A stretch of DNA of 19,074 nt from NCBI GenBank assembly GCA_025934335.1, contig JAICYG010000037.1, forward strand, positions 1-19,074, in the 5' to 3' direction. This DNA comes from Thermoleophilia bacterium (GTDB taxonomy: Bacteria; Actinomycetota; Thermoleophilia; Gaiellales; Gaiellaceae). Below, piece by piece: positions 7,148 to 14,260 of the stretch. The notes under the pieces were generated by a model. The model was given only the letters and a program-made list of their open reading frames with translations, was not told the DNA's origin and did not search any database. The position numbers and the translations under genes are program-made. Each line of letters starts with the position of its first letter. Position 1 is the first letter of the stretch.

Positions 7148-7902
7148 CCACGGCCCGCGACGAGCGCCGCCTGCAGGCCGAGCGCCGCGGCGGCGGCGAC
7201 CACGAACGTCGGCCCGATGCCGAGTCGCTTCAGGAGGAGCGCGACGAGGAAGCAGAAGAGCGCGTACGCGAACAGCCCGGAGGTCATGCCGCGCAGGAAG
7301 ACGACGGCCTCCTCGGCCCCGCGCTGCGCATGCGTGAACGCCGCGAGCACCGGCGTCAGGATCGGGAAGGCGGACAGCAGGCCCGTCAGGTGCGGGCCGA
7401 GCGCCCTCGCAGACGCCGTCAGGACTACCACGGGAACCGCGGCCGCGAGGGCGCGCAGCGGCAGGTCCGACCGGGGGTAGCCCGCTTCCTCGCCGCGGGC
7501 GACCCGCGCGCGCGGCAGCACGACGAGGCCCGCGGCGATCGCCGTGACGGCGAGCACGAGCGCGGTGAGGACGGCGACGTGGAGCGGCCGGAGCGCGGCA
7601 ACCAGGCCGAAGAAGGCCGCGAAAGCGGCCGCGAGCGCCGCCGGCCAGGCTGCTCTGCGGCTGACGCCGCCGTATGCAACGAGGAAGCCGACAAGCGCGA
7701 CGCTGCCGAGGAGCGTCCCGGCGGCGGCGTCGGCGCCGAACGCCCTCCCGTGCTGCACCGTCACGACGAGCAGGATCGGCGCCGCGATCCCCGGCAGCCC
7801 GCCGACGATCCCGGCGACCGACGCGCCGAACCTCCGGGCGACGAGCGACGTCGCCAGCACGAACGCCGGCGCCAGGACGAGCTTGAGCGCGAAGACCGTC
7901 AG
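7105..7902 (-). CDS. polytopic membrane protein with two-half repeat
   Basis: Unnamed integral membrane protein with about eight hydrophobic segments. Two related signatures mark an internal duplication: GGLPGIAAPILLVVTVQHGR in the first half and FPILTPVLAAFTHAQRG in the second, each a Pro-Ile-Leu helix followed by a Gln-x-Gly turn. It resembles a group of conserved uncharacterised bacterial membrane proteins of about 240-260 aa; transport is plausible but unproven. The start is the least certain in the window. The first hydrophobic helix begins at L-T-V-F-A-L-K-L, where only a CTG (7902) is available. GTG 7860 would cut half of helix 1, and upstream in-frame starts lie inside the cyclase gene. 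The gene follows the cyclase by about 20 nt and is probably the last cistron of the recO operon. Its 3' end overlaps the esterase gene on the other strand. Confidence 0.8.
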   Translation of the reverse strand: MTVFALKLVLAPAFVLATSLVARRFGASVAGIVGGLPGIAAPILLVVTVQHGRAFGADAAAGTLLGSVALVGFLVAYGGVSRRAAWPAALAAAFAAFFGLVAALRPLHVAVLTALVLAVTAIAAGLVVLPRARVARGEEAGYPRSDLPLRALAAAVPVVVLTASARALGPHLTGLLSAFPILTPVLAAFTHAQRGAEEAVVFLRGMTSGLFAYALFCFLVALLLKRLGIGPTFVVAAAAALGLQAALVAGRGYASRSTSQASESG

Positions 7903-7921
7903 GGCCTCACTGGTCTGCCCG

Positions 7922-8689
7922 TCAGAACGCGAGCTTCGCGAGCAGGATGATCGCGACGACCGCGGCGGCAAAGACGACGAGCGTCGCCGCGGCGATCCCG
8001 ACGCCGCCGATCGCGAGCCGCGTCGGCACGCGCACAGCCTCGCCCGAGAACGCGCGCTCGAGCTGATCCTCGACGTAGCGCTCGACGCGCTGCTCGAAGC
8101 GCGCGGCGATGTCGTCGGCACGCGTCTCGCGCGGCGCGTTCGTCGGGGCCCGGTAGCCGCGCGCCTCGCCGTCGATCGACAGCTCGTAGATGTGCTCGTG
8201 CTGGATGTCCTTCAACTGCTGCTTGCCGAGGTCGACCACCGCGACGCCCTCCGGGAGCGTGTTCCCGAGCAGCGCCCGCGTCGTCTCCGACATCAGGATC
8301 TGCCCGCCGGTGCCGGCGGAGGCGATCCGTGCTGCACGGACGACATCGAGTCCGAGGTACCCCTCGTCGCCGACCTGCGGCTCGCCTGTGTGGAGCCCCA
8401 TCCGGACGCGCACCTCGCGTCCCTCCGGCCAGCCGTGGTCGCGCAGGCGGCGCTGCGCGTCGACCGCCGCCGCGACGGCGTCACGCGCCCGGGAGAACGA
8501 GAAGAAGAAGGCGTCGCCCTGCGTGTCGATCTCGCGCCCGCCGGAGCTTCCGAACGCCTCGCGGATGATGCGGCGGTGGTCGCGCGAGATGACGCCGTAG
8601 CCGTCGTCGCCGAGCTCCTGCAGGAGGCGCGTCGAGCCCTCGATGTCCGTGAAGGCGAACGTCACCGTGCCGGCGTGCAGGTCGCTCAT
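7922..8689 (-). CDS. class III adenylate/guanylate cyclase, tail-anchored
   Basis: 255 aa. A single cyclase homology domain occupies residues 7-170: TFAFTDIEGSTRLL with metal Asp15, DTQGDAFFFSF with the second metal Asp59, RMGLHTGEP at 96-104, and GLDVVRAARIASAGTGGQIL at 113-132. Arg121 sits where the transition-state Arg is expected, but the Asn usually placed four residues before it is Val117, and the purine-selecting Lys region reads REIDTQ. Residues 187-215 look helical and charged. The protein ends in one transmembrane segment (about 226-250) followed by K-L-A-F, so the catalytic domain would face the cytoplasm from a C-terminal anchor. It may produce cAMP or cGMP, or be a degenerate sensor. 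TAGGTT lies 7 nt before the ATG, implying an internal leaderless promoter after the GNAT gene. Confidence 0.92.
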   Translation of the reverse strand: MSDLHAGTVTFAFTDIEGSTRLLQELGDDGYGVISRDHRRIIREAFGSSGGREIDTQGDAFFFSFSRARDAVAAAVDAQRRLRDHGWPEGREVRVRMGLHTGEPQVGDEGYLGLDVVRAARIASAGTGGQILMSETTRALLGNTLPEGVAVVDLGKQQLKDIQHEHIYELSIDGEARGYRAPTNAPRETRADDIAARFEQRVERYVEDQLERAFSGEAVRVPTRLAIGGVGIAAATLVVFAAAVVAIILLAKLAF

Positions 8690-8696
8690 CGCGCCA

Positions 8697-8702
8697 AACC
8701 TA
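8697..8702 (-). promoter_or_regulatory. -10 element of the cyclase gene
   Basis: TAGGTT on the minus strand ends 7 nt before ATG 8689, between the GNAT stop and the cyclase start. Suggests an internal leaderless promoter for cyclase and membrane-protein genes. Confidence 0.5.
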
Positions 8703-8708
8703 CAGCCG

Positions 8709-9125
8709 TCACGGCAGGCGCTCCATCAGCTTCGGTGTCGGGTCGGTGAAGCCGAGCTTGCGGTAGAGCGGGTGCATGTCGCTCGTGTGGAGCAGCCACT
8801 TGAGGTGCGCGAGCGGCCCGCGCTCGACCATCTCGCGGACGAGCTCCTCGCCGAGCCCGCGGCCGCGGTACTTCGGCAGCACGTAGACGTCTGCGAGGTA
8901 GGCGAACGAGACGCCGTCGGTGGCGGCGCGCGCGAAGCCTACCTGCCGCCCTCCGTCGTACAGTCCGACGACGCGCGCCGCCTTGGCGATCAGCCGGTCC
9001 TGCGTGTCGCGGGCGCGGCCCGTCGCCCAGTAGCTCTCCTCGCTCAGGAACCGGTGCACCTCGGCGCGGTCGATCCGCGTGCTGTCGTCGTCGAGCTCGA
9101 GGGCGCCACCGAGGGGGCGCCTCAC
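8709..9125 (-). CDS. GNAT-family N-acetyltransferase
   Basis: 138 aa from GTG 9125, which overlaps the recO TGA as GTGA (9122-9125). The acetyl-CoA binding motif A is clear: LADVYVLPKYRGRGLGEELV at 78-97, with R87-x-x-G90-x-G92 forming the pyrophosphate loop. The later segment HPLYRKLGF at 118-126 is the usual C-terminal motif B region of GNATs. The N-terminal part reads IDRAEVHRFLSEESYWATGR, like small GNATs of the YitI/PhnO type found across actinobacteria. The acceptor is unknown: a small molecule, an antibiotic or a protein amine are all possible. Coupling to recO implies co-translation rather than shared function. Typical length for a minimal GNAT. Confidence 0.93.
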   Translation of the reverse strand: MRRPLGGALELDDDSTRIDRAEVHRFLSEESYWATGRARDTQDRLIAKAARVVGLYDGGRQVGFARAATDGVSFAYLADVYVLPKYRGRGLGEELVREMVERGPLAHLKWLLHTSDMHPLYRKLGFTDPTPKLMERLP

Positions 9126-9859
9126 GCGGTGAGCGTCCTCAGCCGGAAACCGCCGTGCTCCTCGTACGACGAGGTGACGACGGCGAGCGCGTCGCGGCGG
9201 GCGCGCTCGGAGAGGCCCGCGGCTGCGGCGTCCGCGAGCGGTGTGGAGAGCAGCCGCTCGGCGCCGGCGAGGCCCTCCGGCGAGAGGCGGAGCGCTCCGC
9301 TGCCGTGCGCGGCGCAGACCGCGCCGCCCGAGCGGGCGGAGAAGCCGACGAGGCCCTCGCCGGCGCCGCACTCGACGCAGCTCGTCAGGTGCGGCAGGTA
9401 CCCCGCGAGCCACAGCAGCTTCAGCTGGAAGCCGAGTGCGAGCGGGTCGAGCGGGGGCCGGGTGCCCGCCGCGCGCGCCTCGTCGAGCAGGTCGAGAAAT
9501 CGCGAAAGCGCTGCGAAGGCGCGCTCGTTCGCCTCCGGCTCCCCGAACAGGCGGAGCATCGCCTCGGCGCCGATCAGGCCGACGTTCAGGCGGTAGGTGT
9601 CCTCGCGAGCCGCGCGATGCGATTTGAGAAGCTCGACGCCCGTGATCGTCTGCAGCTCGCCCGCGCCCTCGTGGAGCAGCAGCTCGACGTGCGAGAGCGG
9701 CTCCAGCCGGGCGCCGAAGCGCGACTTCGTCTTGCGAACGCCCTTGGCGATCGCGCCGATCCGCCCCCGGCCCCGCGTGTAGAGGTGCAGGATCCGGTCG
9801 GCCTCGGAGAAGCGCAGCGACCGCAGCACGATCGCCTCCGTCTTGTAGCTCCGCCCCAC
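9122..9859 (-). CDS. recO: DNA repair protein RecO
   Basis: 245 aa from GTG 9859. RecO binds ssDNA and, with RecR, loads RecA onto SSB-coated DNA for gap repair. The N-terminal OB-fold carries the family opening (M-G-R-S-Y-K-T-E-A-I-V-L-R) and RGRIGAIAKGVRKTKSRFGA at 31-50. The C-terminal helical domain includes a zinc site, C161-x2-C164 and C182-x2-H185; the last position is His rather than the common Cys. TAGACT ends 6 nt before the GTG, so the transcript is probably leaderless. It is the first gene of a minus-strand unit with the GNAT, cyclase and membrane-protein genes. Identification is secure. Confidence 0.96.
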   Translation of the reverse strand: MGRSYKTEAIVLRSLRFSEADRILHLYTRGRGRIGAIAKGVRKTKSRFGARLEPLSHVELLLHEGAGELQTITGVELLKSHRAAREDTYRLNVGLIGAEAMLRLFGEPEANERAFAALSRFLDLLDEARAAGTRPPLDPLALGFQLKLLWLAGYLPHLTSCVECGAGEGLVGFSARSGGAVCAAHGSGALRLSPEGLAGAERLLSTPLADAAAAGLSERARRDALAVVTSSYEEHGGFRLRTLTA

Positions 9860-9865
9860 GGGGCC

Positions 9866-9871
9866 AGTCTA
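9866..9871 (-). promoter_or_regulatory. -10 element of recO
   Basis: TAGACT on the minus strand ends 6 nt before GTG 9859. An AGGACA lies 16 nt upstream as a possible -35. This is the promoter of the recO unit in the only sizeable intergenic gap (9860-9991). Confidence 0.55.
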
Positions 9872-9956
9872 GATCCGGCCCCGGACCTGTCCTTCGCGGC
9901 CGTGTCCCCTCGCCAAACGACGTGTCTGAAGTGTGACTTTCTGTCCACAGGGGGCT

Positions 9957-9982
9957 GGAATCGCGGAACGGGTATCTGCGTT
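9957..9982 (+). promoter_or_regulatory. SigR/SigH-type (ECF, thiol-stress) promoter
   Basis: GGAAT at 9957-9961 and GTT at 9980-9982 are separated by exactly 18 bases, the known consensus for actinobacterial SigR/SigH. The GTT ends 9 nt before the mycoredoxin ATG, so transcription would begin at or next to the start codon. The downstream gene encodes a thiol-disulphide protein, the class of gene this sigma factor controls. Confidence 0.75.
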
Positions 9983-9991
9983 CTAAGTCAT

Positions 9992-10246
9992 ATGGAACGT
10001 ATCCGGATGTACACGACGCGGTGGTGCGGCTACTGCGTCCGCGCCAAGGCATTGCTCGACGGGCGCGGGCTCCCCTACGAGGAGATCGACCTGGGCGACG
10101 ATCCCGGCTTCCGGGCGCGCCTGAACGAGCTGACCGGCGGCTGGACGGTGCCGCAGATCGTGATCGACGACCGCCCGATCGGCGGCTACACGGAGCTCTG
10201 GCGTCTCGACCGCGAGGGCCGGCTCGACGAGCTGCTCGCCGCGTAG
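9992..10246 (+). CDS. mycoredoxin-like glutaredoxin
   Basis: 84-aa thioredoxin-fold redox protein, not listed with its own start because a longer overlapping frame hides it. It begins M-E-R-I-R-M-Y-T-T-R-W-C-G-Y-C; the active site W-C12-G-Y-C15 is the CGYC form of actinobacterial mycoredoxin-1 rather than the CPYC of classic glutaredoxins. The cis-Pro loop TVP is at 52-54, and GG at 64-65 precedes the last helix. Mycoredoxins reduce mycothiol mixed disulphides in the cytoplasm. An alternative start is Met6 (10007), which would shorten the first strand. A perfect GGAAT-N18-GTT lies just upstream (9957-9982), the form recognised by SigR/SigH sigma factors, so oxidative-stress control is likely. 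The 3' end overlaps mutM by 61 bp in opposite orientation. Confidence 0.93.
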   Translation: MERIRMYTTRWCGYCVRAKALLDGRGLPYEEIDLGDDPGFRARLNELTGGWTVPQIVIDDRPIGGYTELWRLDREGRLDELLAA

Positions 10247-11076
10247 GCCTCAAGGCGCTGGCACGAGGGGCAGTACCACGTCCCCCGCCCCGCGACCCGG
10301 ATCTTGTCGATCGGCGTCCCGCACCGCTCGCACGGCTCGCCGCCGCGGCCGTACACCTTGAACTCGTGCTGCGCCCCGCCCTCGGCGCCGTCCGGCTGCC
10401 GGTAGTCGCGGAGCGTCGACCCCTGGCGCCGGACCCCGACCCGTAGCGCCTGCCGGACCGCCCTGTGGAGCTCCTTCACCTCCTCCGGCCCGAGCGACTC
10501 CGCCGGCCGGAGCGGATGGATGCGCGCCCGCCAGAGCGCCTCGTCCGCGTAGATGTTCCCGACGCCGGCCACCGTCTGCTGGTCGAGCAGCGCCGCCTTG
10601 ACGGGCGCCCGCCGCCCCGCGAGCCGCTCTGCCAGGTGCTTTGCCCGGTAGGCGTCCTCGAGCGGCTCCCTCCCGACCCGCGCGTCGATGTACGCGTCGA
10701 CCTCCTCCGGCTCGAGCAGGAGCCACGTCCCGAACCGGCGTACGTCCCGGTAGGCCACCTGCGTGCCGTCGTCGAGCGCCAGGAGCGCCCGCCCGTGCGG
10801 ATCCGGACTTTGTGTTGACTCAACACCAAGTCGGAACGAGCCGGTCATCCGCAGGTGCACGAGCAGTGCGCGCCCGGACTCGAAGCGCACGATCAGGTAC
10901 TTGCCGCGCCGGTCGACCATCGCCACGCGCTCGCCCTCCAGCTCGGCGGCGACCGCGACGGGGTCGAGCGGCCGCGTCAGGCGCGCATCGGAGATCTCGA
11001 CGCGCTCGAGCGTCCTGCCCTCGAGGGCCGGCGCGAGGCCACGACGAACCGTCTCGACCTCGGGCAGCTCGGGCAC
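10186..11076 (-). CDS. mutM: formamidopyrimidine-DNA glycosylase (Fpg/MutM)
   Basis: 296-aa bifunctional glycosylase/AP lyase that removes 8-oxoguanine and formamidopyrimidines. It starts at GTG 11076 with the obligatory M-P-E-L-P-E-V-E-T: Pro2 is the catalytic nucleophile and Glu3 assists. RRGKYL at 57-62 carries the conserved Lys60. The helix-two-turns-helix motif contains QQTVAGVGNIYADEAL at 166-181. The C-terminal zinc finger uses C249, C252, C269 and C272 (GTWYCPSCQ). After the finger is a Ser/Arg-rich tail (about 277-296) encoded antisense to the mycoredoxin gene; most MutM proteins end near the finger. Codons for residues 83-91 are strikingly AT-rich and coincide with a palindrome (10808-10830). 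It follows deoA by 13 nt, so it may be co-transcribed with the nucleoside-salvage genes. Confidence 0.97.
   Translation of the reverse strand: MPELPEVETVRRGLAPALEGRTLERVEISDARLTRPLDPVAVAAELEGERVAMVDRRGKYLIVRFESGRALLVHLRMTGSFRLGVESTQSPDPHGRALLALDDGTQVAYRDVRRFGTWLLLEPEEVDAYIDARVGREPLEDAYRAKHLAERLAGRRAPVKAALLDQQTVAGVGNIYADEALWRARIHPLRPAESLGPEEVKELHRAVRQALRVGVRRQGSTLRDYRQPDGAEGGAQHEFKVYGRGGEPCERCGTPIDKIRVAGRGTWYCPSCQRLEAYAASSSSSRPSRSRRQSSV
10808..10830. repeat. 23-bp near-perfect palindrome inside mutM
   Basis: Arms CTTTGTGTTGA and TCAACACCAAG flank a central C at 10819; ten of eleven arm pairs match and the inner 15 bp are perfect. It is AT-rich in a strongly GC-rich gene. It has the size and symmetry of a dimeric repressor operator, but no protein can be named. 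Confidence 0.6.
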
Positions 11077-11089
11077 GAGCTCACGGTAT

Positions 11090-12388
11090 CTAGCCGACGA
11101 CCTCCAGCAGCACCGGCCGCTCGGGCACCTCCGCGTCCTCTATCTCGTACGCGGCCAGCACCTCGTCCGCCGCGTGCCGGGCTGCGTCCTCGTCGCGCGC
11201 GTGGATCGTGGCGAGTGGCAGACCCGCCTCGACGCGGTCCCCCCGCTTCGCGTGCAGGACGACGCCGACCGCGTGGTCGATCGCGTCATCCTTTGTCCGA
11301 CGTCCGGCGCCGAGCCGCACCGCTGCGACTCCCACCCGGATCGCGCCGAGCCGTGACACGTACCCCCCGACCGGCGCCGCCACCTCGTGCTGCACGGGCG
11401 CGACCGGAAGCGCGGACTCGTCGGCCGTCCCGCCCTGCGCCTCGATCCAGCGGCGCCACACCGCCTCGGCGCTCCCGTCCGCGACCGCAGCCTCTGCGCG
11501 CCGCCTCCCCTCCGCCTCGCCTACCTCCAGGTCGGAGAGCGCAAGGAGCTTCGCGCACGCGTCGAGCACGAGCTCGGTGAAGTCGGCCGGCCCACGACCG
11601 CGGACGGTGTCGAGCGCCTCCAGCACCTCGAGGCTGTTCCCCACGGCTGCGCCGAGCGGCTGATCCATGTCGGTCAACAGGCACACGACGTCCCGGCCCG
11701 CCTGCTCCCCGAGCGACGCCATCGCCTCCGCGAGGTGCCGCGCATCCTCGAGGGTCTTCATGAAGGCGCCGTCGCCGACCTTCACGTCGAGCACGATCGC
11801 CTGCGCCCCCGCCGCGAGCTTCTTGGACATGATCGACGCCGCGATCAGCGACAGCTGGTCGACCGTGGCCGTCACGTCGCGCAACCCGTACAGCAGCTTG
11901 TCCGCCGGCACGAGATCACCGGTCTGCCCGATGATCGCGGTACCGACCTCGCGCACCTGCGCGATGAACTCGTCGAGCGAGAGCTCGGTGCGGTAGCCCG
12001 GGATCGATTCGAGCTGGTCGAGCGTGCCGCCGGTGTGGCCGAGCCCGCGGCCGCTCATCTTTCCGAGCGGCACGCCGCACGCGGCGACGATCGGCGCCAC
12101 GGCGAGCGACGTCTTGTCGCCGACACCTCCCGTCGAGTGCTTGTCGACCACCTTGCGGCCGAGCGCACCGCTCATGTCGATCGTCTCGCCGCTCCTGATC
12201 ATCGCCTCGGTGAGCACGTACGTCTCGCGCGGCGACAGGCCGCGGAAGAACACCGCCATGCAGAACGCGGCCATCTGGTAGTCCGGCACCTCGCCGCGGG
12301 CGTAGCCGAGGATCAACTCCGTCAGGTCGGCGTCCGGCAGCTCCTCGCCGTCGCGCTTCCGCTGGATGAGCTCTGCGGCGCGGATCAC
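11090..12388 (-). CDS. deoA: pyrimidine-nucleoside / thymidine phosphorylase
   Basis: 432 aa. Phosphorolyses (deoxy)thymidine or other pyrimidine nucleosides to base and (deoxy)ribose 1-phosphate, feeding deoB. The start is GTG 12388, overlapping the methyltransferase TGA as GTGA (12385-12388); the product begins V-I-R-A-A-E-L-I-Q-R-K-R-D-G, the usual N-terminus. The phosphate site DKHSTGGVGDKTSL is at 82-95. The family signature SGRGLGHTGGTLDQLESIPG is at 112-131, followed by the SKKLAAGA and LDVKVGDGAFMKT segments (about 188-211). The C-terminal alpha/beta domain begins near 335 (V-Q-H-E-V-A-A-P). Whether it prefers thymidine alone (DeoA) or also uridine (Pdp) cannot be told with certainty. 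Confidence 0.95.
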   Translation of the reverse strand: MIRAAELIQRKRDGEELPDADLTELILGYARGEVPDYQMAAFCMAVFFRGLSPRETYVLTEAMIRSGETIDMSGALGRKVVDKHSTGGVGDKTSLAVAPIVAACGVPLGKMSGRGLGHTGGTLDQLESIPGYRTELSLDEFIAQVREVGTAIIGQTGDLVPADKLLYGLRDVTATVDQLSLIAASIMSKKLAAGAQAIVLDVKVGDGAFMKTLEDARHLAEAMASLGEQAGRDVVCLLTDMDQPLGAAVGNSLEVLEALDTVRGRGPADFTELVLDACAKLLALSDLEVGEAEGRRRAEAAVADGSAEAVWRRWIEAQGGTADESALPVAPVQHEVAAPVGGYVSRLGAIRVGVAAVRLGAGRRTKDDAIDHAVGVVLHAKRGDRVEAGLPLATIHARDEDAARHAADEVLAAYEIEDAEVPERPVLLEVVG

Positions 12389-13089
12389 TTCGTCGCGACG
12401 AAGATCGACACCCGCGTCCACGTCACGAACGGAAGCTCGACGTCGTCCGGGATCGAGCGGGTCGCAACGGGTATCGACTGCTGGTAGCCGACGAGCTGCT
12501 CTCGACGGCGAACGGTCACCTTCCCGTCGATGTCGTGACGCGCGACCGTCGAGAAGTGCGGGGACAGGAGCTGCTCGCCGTTCTCGCGGCTGAAAGGCTC
12601 GGCCGCCCGTGTGTAGTGCATCAGGGTGCGGAGCTCCTGTAGATGCTCGACGGAGTTCGTGACTGCGATCAGCGCCCCGCCGGGGACGAGCACGCGCGAG
12701 ATCTCCGAAAGGCCGCGCTCGAGGTCGGGAACGTGGTAGAGCATCCACGCCGCAACGACGGTGTCGAACGATCCGTCCGCGAACGGGAGGTCCTGTACGT
12801 CCCCCTGCCGCGCCGCGACCCCACGTTCCCGCGCCAGCTCGACCATCCGCGGTGAGAGATCGAGGTACGCAATCTCTGCGCCGAGCTGGTCGTGCATCCA
12901 CCCGGCGAGCTCGCCCGGCCCGCCGCCGACCTCCAGCACCCGCTGTGGGCGTCGGGCAGCGATCGCCTGCCGAAGGACGTCGTGCGCAGGTTTGCCGTCC
13001 ACCTCCTCGTAAAGCGCCTGGCGCGCGCGGAGGTTCGACTCGGTGGCGTAGTTCGCGGCGGTCTTCGCCGGGTCCTGCAGCCAGCTCAC
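12385..13089 (-). CDS. class I SAM-dependent methyltransferase
   Basis: 234 aa of the Methyltransf_11 type. Motif I VLEVGGGPGELAGW is at 51-64, the acidic end of strand 2 is Asp77 (IAYLDLSP), motif II-like DVQDLPFADGSFDTVVAAWM is at 97-116, and SRVLVPGGALIAVTN is at 131-145. The start is GTG 13089, overlapping the deoB stop as GTGA (13086-13089), and its own TGA overlaps the deoA GTG in the same way. It is therefore locked translationally between two nucleoside-salvage genes. The substrate is unknown; the fold is shared by ubiquinone/menaquinone, small-molecule and some tRNA methyltransferases. It could modify a nucleoside or a sugar derivative, but the position alone does not show this. Confidence 0.92.
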   Translation of the reverse strand: MSWLQDPAKTAANYATESNLRARQALYEEVDGKPAHDVLRQAIAARRPQRVLEVGGGPGELAGWMHDQLGAEIAYLDLSPRMVELARERGVAARQGDVQDLPFADGSFDTVVAAWMLYHVPDLERGLSEISRVLVPGGALIAVTNSVEHLQELRTLMHYTRAAEPFSRENGEQLLSPHFSTVARHDIDGKVTVRRREQLVGYQQSIPVATRSIPDDVELPFVTWTRVSIFVATK

Positions 13090-14249
13090 GGCTCGACGAT
13101 CGGCGACCCGGGGAGGCCGCGCGCCGATTTGCCGCCGAGCCAGGCGTTCGCCGTCGCGCCGACGTCCGCGAACTCGCCCTCGTGGATCCGCCCCGCCGCG
13201 TTCCGCCCCTCGACGTAGACGAGCAGCAACGCATGCTCGCGGCTGTGGTCGGTGGACGGTGTTGTCGGGTCGCAGCCGTGGTCGGAGGTGAGGATGAGCA
13301 GGTCGTTCGGTCGCAGGGCGTCGAGCAGGTCGGGTAGCCGCCGGTCGAAGTCCTGCAGGCAGCGGTGGAAATTCTCGGGATCGTTGCGGTGACCCCACAG
13401 CGAGTCCGTCTCGACAAGGTTCGTGAAGATGAAGCCGTCGTCGACGGTGCGCAGCAGCTCTTCCGTGCGCTGGATCCCCTCCACGTTCGACTTCGTCGGC
13501 AGCTCCTCGTCGACGTCCTGGTGGGCGAAGATGTCCGGGATCTTCCCGACGCCGTACACCTTGTGACCCGCCTCCCGGACAAGCGTCAGGTAGTTCGGCC
13601 GCCGCGGCTCGAGCGAGAAGTCGTGCCGGTTCGGCGTCCGCTCGTACGTTCCGGGCGAGCCGACGAACGGCCGGGCGATCACACGCCCGACTGCATGCTT
13701 GCCGGCGAGGATCTCGCGCGCGATGCGGCAGGCGCCGTACAGCTCCTCGAGCGGCACCGTCTCCTCGTGCGCCGCGATCTGGAAGACCGAGTCCGCACTC
13801 GTGTAGACGATCCACTTGCCGGTGCGCTGGTGCTCCTCGCCGAGCTCCTGGATGATCTCCGTCCCGCTGGCCGGTTTGTTGCCGAGCACACCGTGGCCCG
13901 TGCGGTTCATGAACGGGTCGATCACCTCGTCCGGGAAGCCGAGCGGATACGTCGGCATCGCCTGCGGCGTCACGACGCCCATCAACTCCCAGTGACCGGT
14001 CGTCGTGTCCTTCCCCTTGGAGCGTTCGACGAGGCGTCCCGCGATGGCGGGCGCCCCGGGCTGGGGGGCGCAGCCCTCGAGCGGCTCGACGTTGCCGAGC
14101 CCGAGCGCCTCGAGCGTCGGCAGGTCGAGGCCGCCGACGGCGCGCGCGACGTTACCGAGCGTGTCCGATCCCTCGTCGCCGAACTCCGCCGCGTCCGGCA
14201 GCTCCCCCGCGCCGACCGCGTCGAGCACGATCACGCATGCCCTGGCCAT
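13086..14249 (-). CDS. deoB: phosphopentomutase
   Basis: 387 aa, typical length. Interconverts (deoxy)ribose 1-phosphate and 5-phosphate in the cytoplasm, linking nucleoside breakdown to the pentose pathway. It is an alkaline-phosphatase superfamily enzyme with a dimanganese centre. Visible ligands are Asp10 in VLDAVGAGELPDA, Asp282 and His287 in TDSLWGH, Asp323-His324 in TSDHGCDPTTPSTDHSREH, and His335. Their spacing matches the Bacillus enzyme. The phosphorylated Thr lies in KDTTTGHWELMG at 80-91. The ATG at 14249 begins M-A-R-A-C-V-I-V-L-D. First gene of a four-gene unit with the methyltransferase, deoA and mutM. A TAGGAT hexamer (14267 to 14262, minus strand) is 12 nt before the ATG and overlaps the -10 of the divergent small gene. 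Confidence 0.97.
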   Translation of the reverse strand: MARACVIVLDAVGAGELPDAAEFGDEGSDTLGNVARAVGGLDLPTLEALGLGNVEPLEGCAPQPGAPAIAGRLVERSKGKDTTTGHWELMGVVTPQAMPTYPLGFPDEVIDPFMNRTGHGVLGNKPASGTEIIQELGEEHQRTGKWIVYTSADSVFQIAAHEETVPLEELYGACRIAREILAGKHAVGRVIARPFVGSPGTYERTPNRHDFSLEPRRPNYLTLVREAGHKVYGVGKIPDIFAHQDVDEELPTKSNVEGIQRTEELLRTVDDGFIFTNLVETDSLWGHRNDPENFHRCLQDFDRRLPDLLDALRPNDLLILTSDHGCDPTTPSTDHSREHALLLVYVEGRNAAGRIHEGEFADVGATANAWLGGKSARGLPGSPIVEP

Positions 14250-14260
14250 GAACTCGAAGC

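Noticed and set aside
9940..9951. DnaA-box-like sequence (CTGTCCACA) near the mycoredoxin promoter
   Set aside because: Single copy with one mismatch to TTGTCCACA, no cluster and no origin genes nearby.
9860..9991. Possible small RNA or extra gene in the recO/mycoredoxin gap
   Set aside because: The 132 bp are explained by two divergent promoters; no stable structure with terminator and no start-to-stop frame with sensible composition was seen.
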